Of a DNA stretch of 64,000 bases, positions 21,060-33,758 are shown in pieces; the first letter of the stretch is position 1, and the number at the start of each line of letters is the position of its first letter. Origin of the DNA: Trichosphaerium sp. ATCC 40318 (taxonomy: Eukaryota > Discosea > Flabellinia > Trichosidae). The DNA lies in contig JALMLS010000027.1 in the NCBI GenBank assembly GCA_038496445.1, forward strand, positions 1 to 64,000. The letters run 5' to 3'. A program made the position numbers and the translations under genes. The notes beneath the pieces are model-generated. The model searched no databases. It worked only from the letters and a program-made list of their open reading frames with translations, and was not told the origin of the DNA.

Positions 21060-22478
21060 ATGGATACAATTGCAGGCACTTCAAAGAGCGGCGTAGCAAA
21101 GAAAAAACGCAAGTTTGAAGAAATTGCAACGGAAACGCCCCTGCATATCAGCTACGTCACCAACAGGAACCAAGCCTTAAAAATGGGGCATCTGATCGAT
21201 AATCCGCTCTTATCTGATGTCACATTTTTTGTTGGTACTATTACATCTCTTTGTAATACACCACACGCGAAATAACGATTTAAATAGGTTATGAGAAGAA
21301 AAGAATTCATGCTCATAAAGTTTTCCTTGTGGCTCACTCTGAACCGTTTCATGCGATGTAAGCCATCTAACCATAGTTTGATTATCGTGTCAAATATCTT
21401 TTACAATCTGTACAGGTTTTGTAAAGGATTCTCAGAGTCAACAAAGAAAGAAATTGCGATTCCGAATATTTCAAGCGAAATCTTCCTGAAACTACTCGTA
21501 TATGTGTATACCGGCCAATTACAACTTGCCAAAGGTATGGCGGACTTGGATAGCTAAACAAAAGCAGAACTAACAATTATTTTAAGATGACATGGAATTT
21601 AGCGTCAATCTACTACTGGCTGCCAATCAGTATGCTATAGAGGGTCTAAAAACTATATGTAAACAGCATATAGAAACTACAATGACAAGCGAGAACGTTG
21701 TGACGATCTTGAGTTGTGCAAGGTGAGGAACCTTTTTTTTTTACAAAGTGTTTTTTAAAGCAGTTTGTTAAATCCTCTTAAGCCAACTTAATTCACCGGA
21801 TCTATATGATATGGCATTCGCACACTGTGAAACACACTTAGGAGAAGTCATACAGACGGACAGCTTTCTATGTTTGTCACCTAGCAACATGTTAAAGTTT
21901 GTTCCATCCGGTTAGTAGTTGTCATACAACTCACTCTGCTAATATCTTTGTTTTATCCATCTAGAAAAAATAGATGTCAGTGAAACCAGGCTATTTGAGA
22001 GTGTGTTGAAATGGGGAATAAACCAATTTTACGAGCAGAAAGGGAAAACAATACCAAAAAAAGATTCAAAGAAACGCCACCGGATGGATATTCGTCAATG
22101 GAGTAATGAGGATAAGCAAGAGCTTGCACATATCCTTAAAGATATTATAATACATATAAGGTTCCCTCTTATGAGTAGTGACGAACTCTGGGACTGCGTT
22201 GCCCCTTACGAAGTACGATTTCCGCTATCAAAGATTGTTTGGCATCATACGGGAAAACAAGCTTCTAACTCTTAACCTTCTAGGATGTAGTTGGTAAAAA
22301 CTTACTGGATGAGGCTTTCAGGTATAAGGCACTAAAACACAGAAAGCTACCAGTGTTTGAAGGCGTTAGATATAAACCAAGGTATGTTTTTTATTTTTAA
22401 TTAATTTTGTTACAAAATTATTTAACTGTGCGTAGAGCAAGCAGTCCTCAATCTCAAATCCATCTCATTCGCATGTAA
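21060..22478 (+). CDS. BTB-BACK domain protein
   Basis: I chose ATG 21060 (MDTIAGTSKSGVAKKKRKFEE) because the upstream in-frame stretch lacks an ATG. A basic leader is followed by a BTB domain across three exons: NPLLSDVTFFVG, YEKKRIHAHKVFLVAHSEPF and FCKGFSESTKKEIAIPN, with FLKLLVYVYTGQL. BTB-BACK sequence continues with LLAANQYAIEGLKTICKQH, FAHCETHLGEV, SETRLFESVLKWG and a final exon ending IHLIRM, TAA 22478. This layout is typical of Cullin-3 adaptors. No Kelch repeats follow. Seven to eight short introns all keep phase. Confidence 0.85.
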
Positions 22479-22726
22479 TAAATGTACATTATCAACACTG
22501 GCGTCATTCCACTAATCAACCACTAACGTGTAGACAGAAATCAATGTGTTAGCGAATTCTTTCTTTTTTTTTGATGTAGTGTCGCTTGTTGCACGTGCAC
22601 TTTGTTAAGTATTCAAGTACAACAAATACCAGCAGTGTGCTCCACAGCAGTATTCTAGGTCGTTTTCTACAAGAACCTAGCTTAAACACCAATAATCATT
22701 TAAGATTACTTGGTTAGTACTGCATT

Positions 22727-24796
22727 ATGAGCGTTAAACGTAAGGCCAATGCCTTCGATCTGCTCATGAACGCAGGCAAGAAGAAGCGTAAGGTGGTAAA
22801 AACTCCACCAAAGCCTAAACACAATTGGAACGCGCATGTACCCGCAGGGACCGTTGTTAGGTCAATAAATGATGTGTTGGCGCCTAAGAAAGGTATGCAC
22901 ATGTATTTTGTAGCCGTTATGTAATTTCAATAGCCGAGGCATTTAAAAAACCTGTAAAGCCTGTCAAAGAGAAGAAGCGCACATCTAAGTTTGGCAACGG
23001 CATTGAAGAAACGTTTTGTTTGACATACGCTGAATCACCTCCAAGCTACACTTGTGACTTTGTTAAAGGCCACCAACAATGCCACCAACCATCAAACGCG
23101 GCTGATTCAGTTCCACAACCCTTATCAAAAGCTCAACTTGAACAGAACCAAAAAGCTCTCAACGCACTTAAAAGGAATAATAAGAACGCAGACATCAAAT
23201 CTGACACCGAGAATTTTCTACACTATTTCAATTTGGAAACCGCCAATTCTTTCGATAAGAAAGACTCTGATACAGTTGGTTCACCTGAGTCTCGCAAGAG
23301 ATATACAAGGTCGTTCGACCAACAGTTCTTTCAATGCGCTCCGTGCCGTTCAAAAATTGAAATAGCAACAGACTCCTTTTGGGCGTCACAAGTCGTTGTT
23401 AGGAAGGGATATGGCGACAAGAACATGGATTTGCATATCTCTACAAACATCAAGCAACCACCAATGCCAAACAACCGGTACAAACGCTTGCCAAGTTTTT
23501 TTGAGTTTTTTTTTTGAATAATTTGTAAAGTTCTTTTAGCTACGTTGCAGATTTACCTCTACCCGTTTCGGTACTTAAAAGCCTTCTACAAAAGAGTGTC
23601 AGGAGAAAATTCTTGCAAGGCGCTGTTAAAGCAGCAATACTGCTACTGGACAAGTACGACAATGAAGTGTATTCCGCCTCCTTTTCTCACTTTTTTCTAG
23701 TTCTGAATCCGATTTCTTGCGACGATTGATAGTTATAATGATGGAAGACGCTGTAGTACATCCACAATTACCTCTTATCACATGGTTCGTTAAAATATTC
23801 ACGTGATAATCCTTGAGCTTATAAAAAATACAGGTGGATGATTGCGTCCACAAAGGGATTTCAGCTCCCTGAAGACATTCGTCGTTTATGCTTGGATATC
23901 GTAGTCCAAATGACTGAATTGGATTGGAAAGACTCATGGAAACTTGTTCGCACGGCAGACCCACATATTGCATACGTACGCTGGTAATAATTTTATTGCT
24001 CTTATGTGTCCATAGAGGCCAACACCTGAGGACTTGGAAAAACTAGAACCCACAGAACGAAACATTGTCAAGTCATTAATGATTAGATCTTGTTACGGTG
24101 GTATGAAGGGTGATATTGTTATGCTCAATGAGTTTGTTGAATTATGGTACTTACGATTCTCTGGAGCCATAAAGCCGCCACGTACATAGTCATTTTTTTA
24201 TTACCAAAACAGTATTGAAGTTGTTGTTTAGCCAATTGCTCTTCTTGGATGGATTTATTAAATACAATGTATTCTGATATGCGAACATTTACATACTATG
24301 ACTTATCTCCTTTGACGAGACAAGATGTCCTTCTTGATGCATGTGACTTTCACTGCACAAATCAGGTACTACTTGTTGTACTACGTAGTGCTCATTCAAT
24401 GTGTTATAGGTATATAAATTACTTCAGGAGCCTGAAGATCATGAAAGATATACTATGGATTTGATTCATATGTATGATGACTATCATGTTGATGCTGAAG
24501 AACGTATTAAGAAGTTTATATGGTACTACACAAAATTAAATATTACCATTTCTCTCACTTGTGGACTTACTCTTTTGCGATAGGTGGTGTCGTTCTGGAT
24601 TAAATATAAAAACGTTCATTATGGATCCATGTACAACTTTAGACAAAACTTACGAGGTATGAAAAGTTGTCAAAAGGTTGTACAACAAAGTAACACTTTT
24701 ATCTTCTTTTTGTAGATCAAAACTATTTACAACAAGATGAAATATTCATTAGATTGTATTGCTTATAAGTACATTGTCAATAAAATACGTTGGTAA
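22727..24796 (+). CDS. Unknown protein with NAFDLLM motif; possible DNA-metabolism factor
   Basis: ATG 22727 opens MSVKRKANAFDLLMNAGKK: a basic signal followed by NAFDLLM, a short motif that I recall near PCNA-interacting or repair proteins. Later exons include TFCLTYAESPP, RSFDQQFFQCAPC and LPLPVSVLKSLLQKSVRR with KFLQGAVKAAILLLDKY (23560-23670). Then come LPEDIRRLCLDIVVQMTEL, NIVKSLMIRSCYGGMKGDI, LIHMYDDYHVDAEERIKKFI and a basic end, IVNKIRW, stop TAA 24796. The LLQKSVRR...AV.AA segment plus mixed helices resembles helical cap regions of repair proteins, but I could not place it. Splice joins through 24180-24250 work in phase. Function unknown. Confidence 0.55.
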
Positions 24797-24926
24797 TTTG
24801 ATAAACAAGTCTTGTACAAACGCAACAGATGATTGGATGTCTGACATCAAAAGAAATAAACATCAGATTTGGAAGTGATTAGCGTTTGTGTTTATTTGGG
24901 CTAAGGCTTTTACAACGTACAAACAT

Positions 24927-25837
24927 CTAAGTTTTAACATATGTATCACAATCAGGTGCTGTGCCTAGTGTTGGTGTTCCTTTAAAGAAGTACGCTCTAT
25001 CAGGCTTTAGAACAATCTTAGGAGGACCATTAAACACGGTTGTCTTTTTACTGAACACCATAAAGGTTATCTTAGGGTGGTCATTGGCGTGCTTTGTAGC
25101 ACTATCTACAGTTGTATGGTGCCATTCGTCAATACGGTTGGACCAGTCTTTTCCTGTTTGACAATAGCCTTTGTGAGGTACCCAAATAGGATCCCATTTT
25201 GTTAGTTGCTTACGAAGACCTCCTTTGGTAATAGCCAAATCATCATCGTTACCACAGTTCATCCTAGAAGCAATAAGGAGAAGACAGTTTTTTGTTTTAA
25301 TGGCGAGTTTGTAACGTACCTTACTGTTCTTCCTTTGCAACTAACCATCAGGTTAATGGTGTCAGCGCCCAATAATCCAGCCCATCCAGAAACAGTTAGG
25401 TAATCGCTGTATCCGGTATCATAGACATCCTTAGTCTACACAAAACGATCAATAGGCAAAAAGACAGATGTAAAAGAAAAAGAAGAAAAAAAGCGAACCT
25501 GTCCTGGCTTGATCAAAATGGAGTTGTTCTTAAACCACTCTATGATTTGTACAGTTCCTTCGATAGGTCTTCCAATAGCAGCAAGAGGTCCAGCAGTTAC
25601 AGCCCAAGCGACTTTTGCTACTTTCCACAAATCTTGTAGAGTTTTGATTGCATCCGGAATATCGGCACCAACAGCAACACCTCTGAGTTCTTCAACCCCA
25701 AGTGCCATTAAAGTAGCGTCAAGGAATAAATCTGCAAGAAGATACCCAGGACGTTCACTTGCAATAACATAGGCATCCTCTTTCGTTAGGTTTGTTACCC
25801 ATAGTTTTTTCTTTAAGAGACCTTCTTCGTGTGCCAT
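24927..25837 (-). CDS. Unknown three-exon protein
   Basis: ATG 25837 (MAHEEGLLKKKLWVTNLT) to TAG 24927. The first exon has an amphipathic helical stretch, IKTLQDLWKVAKVAWAVTAG, and ends GTVQIIEWFKNN with SILIKPGQ. The second gives DVYDTGYSDYLTVSGWAG. The third is a beta-rich piece with RMNCGNDDDLAITKGG, KWDPIWVPHKGYCQTG and TPTLGTAPDCDTYVKT. No signal peptide is evident, and two or three cysteines lie in the C-terminal part. The helix-then-beta layout could fit a membrane-active or lectin-like protein, but this is a guess; no family is recognised. Confidence 0.55.
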
Positions 25838-26223
25838 TTTTTTTTGTTGTCTTGTTGTTGATTATACTTGTCGTTGTTAATCAGATACTGTCGTATGATT
25901 TATGGTTATTTTAAGATCTGATTCTGAGTGCACAAACTTAACAACTCAAATCCTTTTCATTGAATAGGAAGTAGCGTATTCGTTTTCCATTCCTTTTCCG
26001 TACCTAAAATAATTAACAATAGTACAACGAGGTTGTTATTAATGCAATGATTGAGTGGTGAATCAATTTCTGCAGTACAACGCTCTTTATTGTTCTATTG
26101 TTTCTCTAAGAAAGGCTACAAGGAAAAAAAATGTTAGCAAACGAAGGTTAAGTTCAACATTCAACTCAATATTGAATCAAGTCACTCATTTGGTCTTAAT
26201 AATATAACTGCCGTGGCACGTAG
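25838..26223. other. Divergent intergenic region
   Basis: Lies between the unknown reverse-strand gene and the eRF1-like gene on the + strand, so it presumably holds both promoters. No gene or clear motif seen. Confidence 0.5.
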
Positions 26224-28042
26224 ATGGAGCCTTCGACTGACGATTCAATAAAAGCAAATAAAGGGATTAATCACACTCTTGAAGTATTAAGGCTTAGGAG
26301 ACTCATAGTATCCCTTGAAAATGCGTCCGCTGTCGGTAAAAAGCAATTATTATGTAGTGTACTCCTACCGCCAAACGATTCGCTTCAACGTATCAAAAGC
26401 CTTTTAAAAGAGTACAAGGTACTAGTTCCAGGCACAAAATCGGCAAAATCAGTTAGGTAAGCATATCTACAACATACGCTCACAAACATATCTAAATCGC
26501 TTTGCAGTGATAAATCTGTGCGTCACATAATAGATAAAGTGCAATCAATACTCATCCCAATGAAAACGGCACCACCAAACGGATTTGTACGATAAAACAT
26601 CTCACACTTATTTATTACGCGCTTAGACGCGTATTAAATTACTTTTCAGGTAATCTACACAGGATACGTTGAGATGGAATCAGGACGAGAAAAAATGATG
26701 TGTACCTCTTTTGAACCGCTTAGACCACTCCATTGTAGTATGTATTGTGTTGACTCGGTATTCAAAACCGATGGATTGCAAGGCCAATTCACATCAGTAA
26801 GTTGCTATCAAAATTACTCTTTAGTCACGTGATTTTTTTTTGGAGGTGTTGAGTGTTTTAGGCTCGTAAGTATGGTGTCGTAGTTATGGATGGTCATGGT
26901 TGTCTTCTTGCAAAGATGCATGGAGATAAAAAAGAGATATTAAAGACAATAGCAGTGTCATTACCGTCAAAACATAAAAAAGGTGGACAGTCATCACGTA
27001 AGTGTTTTTAAAATGAAGTCTTCAATTTTATGTTTTCGTTAGTCACCTTTTGGGTGCTCAAACCGTTTCAATTAAACCCTTGCACATCTTTACATGCAAG
27101 TAACAAAACGTATTTACCACTAGCAGAATTTGTTCAGGCACGAAACCTGTGCCTGTACACTGACGCAACTTTCACAGAATGACATTGTTTTTTAACACGT
27201 ATTTTTAGAACGCTTTCAGAGGCTACGTGTTGAGAAGAGAAATGTTTACATAAAAAAAGTAACAGAGCTTATGATTCAATGCTATATTGAAAATAATATA
27301 CCTTCTGTTCATGGTATAATCCTTTCAGGATCAGGAAGTCTAAAAAATGAACTTTCAAAGCACTCCACGCTTGATCAAAGACTATCAAAGATTATAGTTA
27401 AGGTACTTGATGTTTCATACGGTGGAGAGAACGGATTAGCACAGACAATGAGTCTATGCGATGATTTATTGGAAGATATTGAGCTGGTTGCTCAAAAAGC
27501 GAGTTTGGCAAAATTTTATAGTGTTGTAAGTCAAGATGATTCATTAGCATGTTATGGTCTTGATACAGTAATGTATGCTGTATCAGAAGGTGCAGTTAAG
27601 ACTCTATATATTGCAGAAGATCTAGACATACATAGAGTTTGTCTAGATGCCAAAGGCGCCACAGAAAGGTTAGTAGTTTGCCAATTGTTTCAAAAAAACT
27701 TGATTTGGTTTTTTTTTTCAATATTTAAGCGCAAGTGATGGAGAACTAATGATGTTTATGTTTAGGATAAAGTACTTGACATTATCACAACAAGAAGACG
27801 ATATAAATCTTCGAGATTCATCAAATGTACAACTTGCAATTCAAGATTCTTCACCGCTCATTGAGTGGCTTATTGATACAAACAGTAAACATGGCATTGA
27901 AGTTATTGTTGTCACTAATCAGAGTGCAGAAGGTGAACAGTTTTGTAAAGGGTTTAGCATTGGTGCTATATTAAAATATAAGGTTCACTTTCCTGAAGAA
28001 AAGGTACTTGGCCTTTCAACATCATTTGAATGGGACATGTAA
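26224..28042 (+). CDS. Divergent eRF1-family peptide release factor
   Basis: ATG 26224 to TAA 28042, six exons. Family landmarks run in order: SVLLPPNDSLQRIKSLL, APPNGFVIYTG, SFEPLRPLHCSMYC, YGVVVMDGHGCLLAKMHG, SKHKKGGQSS (the GGQ motif), RLRVEKRNVYIKKVTEL, GIILSGSGSLKNELS, DVSYGGENGLAQ, YGLDTVMYAVSEGAVKTLY and SPLIEWL with GEQFCKGF. GGQ catalyses peptidyl-tRNA hydrolysis on the ribosome. The N-terminal stop-codon reader is altered: NIKS is reduced to AKS, the GTS loop reads GKK, YxCxxxF reads YCVDSVF, and GFGGIGG in the minidomain is shortened to GFSIGA. The intron after GGQSS is unusually long (about 210 bases). It could be a paralogue of a normal eRF1 encoded elsewhere. Dom34/Pelota is ruled out by the GGQ. 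Confidence 0.9.
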
Positions 28043-28228
28043 AATAAATAAAGTTCAAAAAATACCAAAAAAAAAAACATGCAATAAGACTTTTCAGCAC
28101 GCTCAAAAAAACAAGGAAAACACGAGACAATAACAACGGAAGTTGAATAGAAGGAAATTTGTACATTCTAATTTACAAAAAAAACCAATGACACGCATGC
28201 AAGGCTTCTTTTTTTTTGTTTTTTTTTC

Positions 28229-31200
28229 TTAAAGCCCGCGATAGATTTTACCAACTTGTAAGACAACACATGACGTATGGTCCATAATACCTGGATATAA
28301 TGATTTATCTCTAGGCTCTGCTTTCAATGTTGGGTTTTGTTCCATGTACTCACTAAAGTAAAACAGTCAACAAACGTAAACAATTATTTATTGGTTCCTT
28401 TGAAGGTCTGCTACGTACCGTAAAGCAGTTGTATTCCTCACACAAAAGTCAATAACTGTCCGCGTAACTACACGTGGGGTAATAGGATCATCAAGTTCAT
28501 TAATGAGCTTTGATAGAAAGCTCTGTCTATACCTACAAAATATTGTTAGTTGAAAATCAAACAGACACGTGGGATGGTACCAGTCACGGAATAACCGACC
28601 CTTTTGAGGGTCCATCTTATCCCAAGAAGATAGAGAAGCATCATCCAACTAAATACTAGAGTGAGCTCGATATTTCCACAAAGAAATAATAAAGACAAGT
28701 TAAATACAAAAAAAAGGTTCTTACATTCCGCTTATCACGCTCCATTTGTGTTGAATTAATCAGCCTCTGTACATCCCTTGGAATCAAGCCATTATATTCT
28801 GGATTAAGGTTCTGATGTAGTCCTGCTGATACAACAAGTATCATATCTTCTTCCTATCAAACAATTACTTCACCATGCACGATACCAAATAATAAGATGT
28901 AAGAAAACATACCTCACAAGCACGCTGATATATCTTCATGTTACGCAAATCAGGAGATCCATTATAAACAAAAGGACCAAGAGTACCACCCGCATCACCA
29001 CGGATATGCTCACAATTCCTAGCTGTAATATCTTGAACATGACCTGTCTTTCGATGCCAATGGTAAGCCTTGCAAGTAAAAATAAGCCACAAGTGCATCA
29101 TCAACTAGTACTAAATTACCTTGCAGTCGCCAACACCAATACACATGAAACACCATGCCTTCTCTCTGTTGTCTTCATGACGTCCAACCTTAACTACTTG
29201 TTAGTTCTACAATTTCTGCATTGAACGTCTCTTACCTCAGTTAATAGGCCACCTAAAAAGCTACATGTCCCAGCAGAGAATAAATCAGTTTCTCTTCCAG
29301 CAATAATACCTTCATGAGCAGCAGCAAGACTTTCAACAAGAGATAACCCAACATCTTTGAGATTCCCACAAGAATCTTGATTACGTAGAAGAGCTTCCAA
29401 GAAACGTTTTGTAGCAACATTTGCGACCCTCAATGATCGCATACCATATTTACATCCATCAGCTAACGCTACTGCCATACGATTCTTATAAGCAACAAAA
29501 CGGTATCTAAAAATAAGTCATTGACATTAAATTGACAAGGTGTAAGCGTACTTGTCTGAAATTGGATCGCCAACGAAACCCATTGTCAAATTGCTATTAA
29601 ACATCGTTAGAAAAACGAGCTACAGTGGGTTGTTTAATTGTTTTAACAAGCGTACTTGAAAGGCATTGTAGATACTGTTCTAGCAGCTACAACATCTGTA
29701 AATCTTTCAGCTGTAATATCTTCAGGACCTTCAAACACAATGTAAGTAAATTTTTCTACGACGATTTTTTTTTGTTGGTGTTAAGTACCAGGTCCATCCA
29801 ATCTGATTATATCTTTTCCACCACAAGCAACAAGTCGCACTTGTTCAGAAAAAGGTTTTAGCATATCTTCTAAACTCTTTCCCTTGTTTTGTTTTACAAG
29901 AGCTTCAACAAAAGAGGGTGACCGAATTGATTTTTCTAGAAACAAAGAGGATAGTCAGAGCTAAAGTGTTTCATTCAAACAAAAAAATAGGGTTACCTAG
30001 CCGTCCTATCTTATAAGTGGCTGTAGCACTCTCCATAAATGTTGTTGCTGTACTTGGTACAGACTCACTACCAAGTTCACCTTGGCGGATACGAGGAGAC
30101 TAAAACAAAGTATAAGCACGATGCATCGCACAACAATCATTACAAAGAGTGTCTAACTTACTGCTTGGTACAATACTGTATTAGATCGGGGCTTGCTATC
30201 AGGTCTTCTAGGAGATACGTGATTAGTAGCAAAGCTTCTTGCTTCTTTATCATGGACATCTATAATCTTATGTAAGTCGACAGAACTCTCCAAGGCATAA
30301 AACAAGGTTTTGTACTGTGCTTTGCCAGCCGTTTGGAGTAAGACTGGAGTCCCCGAATAAGTTTATCTATATCTTTAACCCATGATTTACGTTCTTCTAA
30401 CGTAGCAGAGCTAAATACTACTTTGTGACCATGTGAAGTAACTTGAAACCGATTTTGTAAAACTACACAGTCAAAGAAAAAAAAAACATTGCAAGAATTA
30501 AATTAACCATCATTGTAAGGATACACTGTGAATCTAACATTGTCTGGCAATCGCCTCCATAAAGCGAGAGAGAAGTGACGAATGATTTTTCATTAGAAAC
30601 CTCATTGATCTACCAATCATGCGTCAGTAATGTTGCGAATTAAAAAAAGATTATCTTCTGGTCAATGCAAGAAGAAATTTAAATTGAAGCTTCATTGGTT
30701 ACCTCAGCAATTATAATAATGTCACTAAGCAAATATACATAACCTTTCTTTAGTTTTCCTTTATCACTTATCCAATGTAAAGGACCTTCACGGACAAACG
30801 CGCGTAATTCTTTTCCAATCAGATTCTAAACAAAAAACTCGTTACGCAACCATTAAAAAAAAATCTATATTCGTGTCGCTAGAACAAGAGAGAGATAAAT
30901 AAATGGGGTGGAAATTAAAAAAATTACATTGACATCGTCACATGTTTTTGAAATATCTGACAAGTGTCATTGTTTTTTTTTTCTCGTAGTCACATGTACG
31001 GTACGGTACAGTCATTAGAGTGCTAATCCCGATAAATTTTTTTCAAAACAATAAACAGGGTGCACCGCACATGCTCTTGTTCGCGTCCTACGCGCTTAAT
31101 TCGCTGACCTATAAAATATATACATACAGAGCCTGATTGGACAGGTAAATAACGAACCGGAACGTTGCCTTTTAGGGAATTGCTAATTGTAACCAATTTT

Positions 31201-32798
31201 TGTAGTTTCTGTGCTTCTGCTTTGTACGAGCTAATCTCTTGATTTATACCACTAACCTCTCGCAATGATTTACGAAGATCAGTGTAGTCCACGTGATTTG
31301 AAGGAGTGAGGACGGATATCTCCTAAAAAAAACAAGTTAGAGAAGAGAGAACCGCAAAGACAAGCGTCCAATTAAAAATCCAGGTTAATTGTCTATGAAG
31401 GTGAAAAACAGCTTTTTTGTACCTTGAGGAGTATTTGATACTCTTCTATGCGCGCAATTGGTTGTAATAATAGTGTGGGCAAAGGTAAACATACACCCGA
31501 ACTCATTGCGTCATTTGCAGCAAAAGATCTCTGCGCTTTCTATTTCGAATATTTAATTAAAAAGCATTCCAAAACAGACGAACCTCTAAAAATGTTGCTA
31601 GTGGTGCATTCTTTTTTTTAATCTTGTGCAAGGTTTCCAAAGCTTCTAAATAACCCTTGGAGTAAACAGTATACTGCTCTCGTAGATCCTTGAGCTAAAG
31701 AAAAAATAAATATGGAATTTTCGATTGTACCGGTTTTTTCAATCGTACCTGTTCTGCTACTACAGCGCCAATATAAAGCGGTTTGCCAGGCCATTCTCTA
31801 TTCATTTTTTCAAATTGTGCCCAAGTAAGCTTTGTTACATCTTTGATTTTATCAATATTTTGAAAAACTTTTGTGATATTCTTCTCACTCATCAACTTCT
31901 CATTTGTTCGTAATTTTAACGGATGAACGTATGTCTGAATACTACGTAAATAATTCAAGTATAATGACACAAAAAGAATAAGTTGATTAACAACACAATC
32001 GCGATTAATTTTTTTTTTGGATCCAAGAAAAATAATGGCGTTGTACTGCACGTAATTATGCTTGTTTGTAGTTGACGCACCTCATAAAGCAATACTAAGC
32101 TATGAAAATATTGTTTTTCAGACTCAAGAAGTTCTTTAAAGATATCTACACGCTTACGAAGCTCCTTTGCAGCAGGTGATTTCAAAAATATTGCAGCTGT
32201 AATTAAAAAAGTACATTGTTAGTGTTGACACTAAGAAAGGAAATAGTAACCAATTAATTAAGTACTACGCGAAATTGAAGTGATTTGTAACAGCTTCGCG
32301 GTTTTCTGAGCTTCTAGTAGAAAAAAAAAATGTACGCCTTATTTACGGCTTTCTCATCAACAAATTGCTCACTATGGAGGATTACGAACGTACCACATGT
32401 TGAAAGACTTCTACGGCGTAGCCACCGTTTGACAATACGCTGGCAGCTTCGTATGCTTTCAATATCAGCGTCATTCTAAAATAGGGTTTGAGTAGAACAA
32501 ATAACATTTGGCTCGATTGAGCTATTTTCTGCAGCACCTTATAAGGCGCAAGTACGCGGCTATGCTGGGCATCTGACGCACTCGTTGCAGACAATACGCC
32601 GTGGTACTGTACGATCAGTTGGTCTACTTCTGAAAGCGCGTCATTCACGCTGTCACCATACTTCTCTTGCAAGGTTTGTATTTCATAGCGCAAATTGGAT
32701 ATATTGTGAGGACATTCGTCCTTTTCCAAATCTTCAGGTTCAGCCAAATCTAACAGCCCTGCCTCGAAGCGGTTGCGATTCGCTCTGTTAGATTGCAT
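28229..32798 (-). CDS. RhoGEF (DH-PH) fused to a PP2C-type phosphatase domain
   Basis: ATG 32798 (MQSNRANRNRFEAGLL) starts a helical N-terminus. A DH domain begins near 32185 (FKELLESEKQYFHSLVLLYE) and reaches its third conserved helix at about 31440 (RIEEYQILLKEISVLTP). A PH domain follows: REGPLHWISDKGKLKKGYVY with LLSDIIIIAE (30720-30830), FQVTSHGHKVVFSS and EERKSWVKDIDKLI. A 56-base intron (about 30240-30296, GTACAA...TTATAG) joins the PH end in phase to a linker and then a PP2C domain: MAVALADGCKYGMRS, TCSFLGGLLTEV, EDMILVVSAGLHQN and DHTSCVVLQVG, TAA 28229. DH-PH activates Rho GTPases at membranes. DH/PH/PP2C combinations are known from amoebae. The SDG(V/L)xD metal site reads SAGLHQ, so the phosphatase may be inactive. 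Some exon edges remain approximate. Confidence 0.85.
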
Positions 32799-32987
32799 AG
32801 TATTTTATGCAAGCGTGTGCAGTGGTTTTCTATGTAATTATGTTTTGTACGCAAAAATGCAAAACAGTCGTTGTAGTACTACGCGGTGGGCAACTTAATA
32901 TCGGTTAAACGTAATCCGTAAAAAAAACGCTCAAAACTAGTCAACTAAGCACTGTTCCTTTTTTTATTAGGACTATTTCAGGCAAAG

Positions 32988-33406
32988 ATGAGCGTACGCA
33001 TTCATTTTGAGCACCAAAATCGCTATAAATCGAGGATTTTAAAAAAACACGAGCAAATATTGTTTTAAACTATATCAACTGATCCTTGGGTAGGTTCAAC
33101 CAACAAACCCAAAGCCATTTCTTAAGAAGCTCACTGGTCAGTTTGTTATGGTTAAATTGAAGTGGGGAATGGAATACAGAGGCTGTTTAGTGTCTGTAGA
33201 TAACTACATGAACCTACAGGCAAGTTCTTTGCCAAAGTTTTGTTCTCTGTACCACTTACACAGTATAGTTACAAGACACAGAAGAGTTCGTAGACGGGAA
33301 GATTACAGCTCACCTTGGTCAAGCGCTTATCCGCTGCAATAATGTCCTTTATATTCGCGCAGCAAACGACGGTGGCGCAGCTGGTGATGACATGGATGAA
33401 AGCTAA
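32988..33406 (+). CDS. SNRPF: Small nuclear ribonucleoprotein F (SmF)
   Basis: Three exons: ATG 32988 gives MS, a GTACGC...GGGTAG intron joins to [20 protein letters not shown] with [20 protein letters not shown], and a last exon reads [30 protein letters not shown] and an acidic tail DDMDES, TAA 33406. Sm1 and Sm2 motifs are complete and the length fits SmF. SmF is part of the heptameric ring on U1, U2, U4 and U5 snRNAs. The second intron begins GC (CAG|GCAAGT) instead of GT and ends TATAG. It runs divergently from the RhoGEF gene only 190 bases away, so the two may share a promoter. Confidence 0.95.
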
Positions 33407-33758
33407 GCGATTTGATGTTTTAAACGTCAAAAAAAAAGGGTGTACATACATCAATAGCGATATTTCGCTTGCGAACAAGCGATGATACAGTTTTAAAAGC
33501 GGTTCATTGCAAAATAAAACTCGGTGGCACAAAAATAAGCAAATAATCAGACAGTCACTCATCTATTCATAACGATATCAAAAGGCGCTACAGTGTTCCT
33601 TTTAGATTCTCTGATACGAACCATTTAGTCTACAAAAAAAACATTTCAACCAAAACACAAAAAAACCAATTAAAAAAAAACGGTACTCTACAATTTCTTT
33701 TATTTTTTTATTACATAATTTATAACGCCTTGGCGAAACGTCAAAGAAAAAAAAAGTG
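33407..33758. other. Intergenic region between convergent genes
   Basis: Several poly-A and poly-T tracts but no gene seen. The flanking genes converge, so it should hold both 3' ends. Confidence 0.5.

Noticed and set aside
30240-30310. Ankyrin-like reading (SGTPVLLQTAGKAQYKTLFYA)
   Set aside because: It lies in a different frame from the flanking coding exons and is removed as a 56-base intron that joins the PH and PP2C parts in phase.
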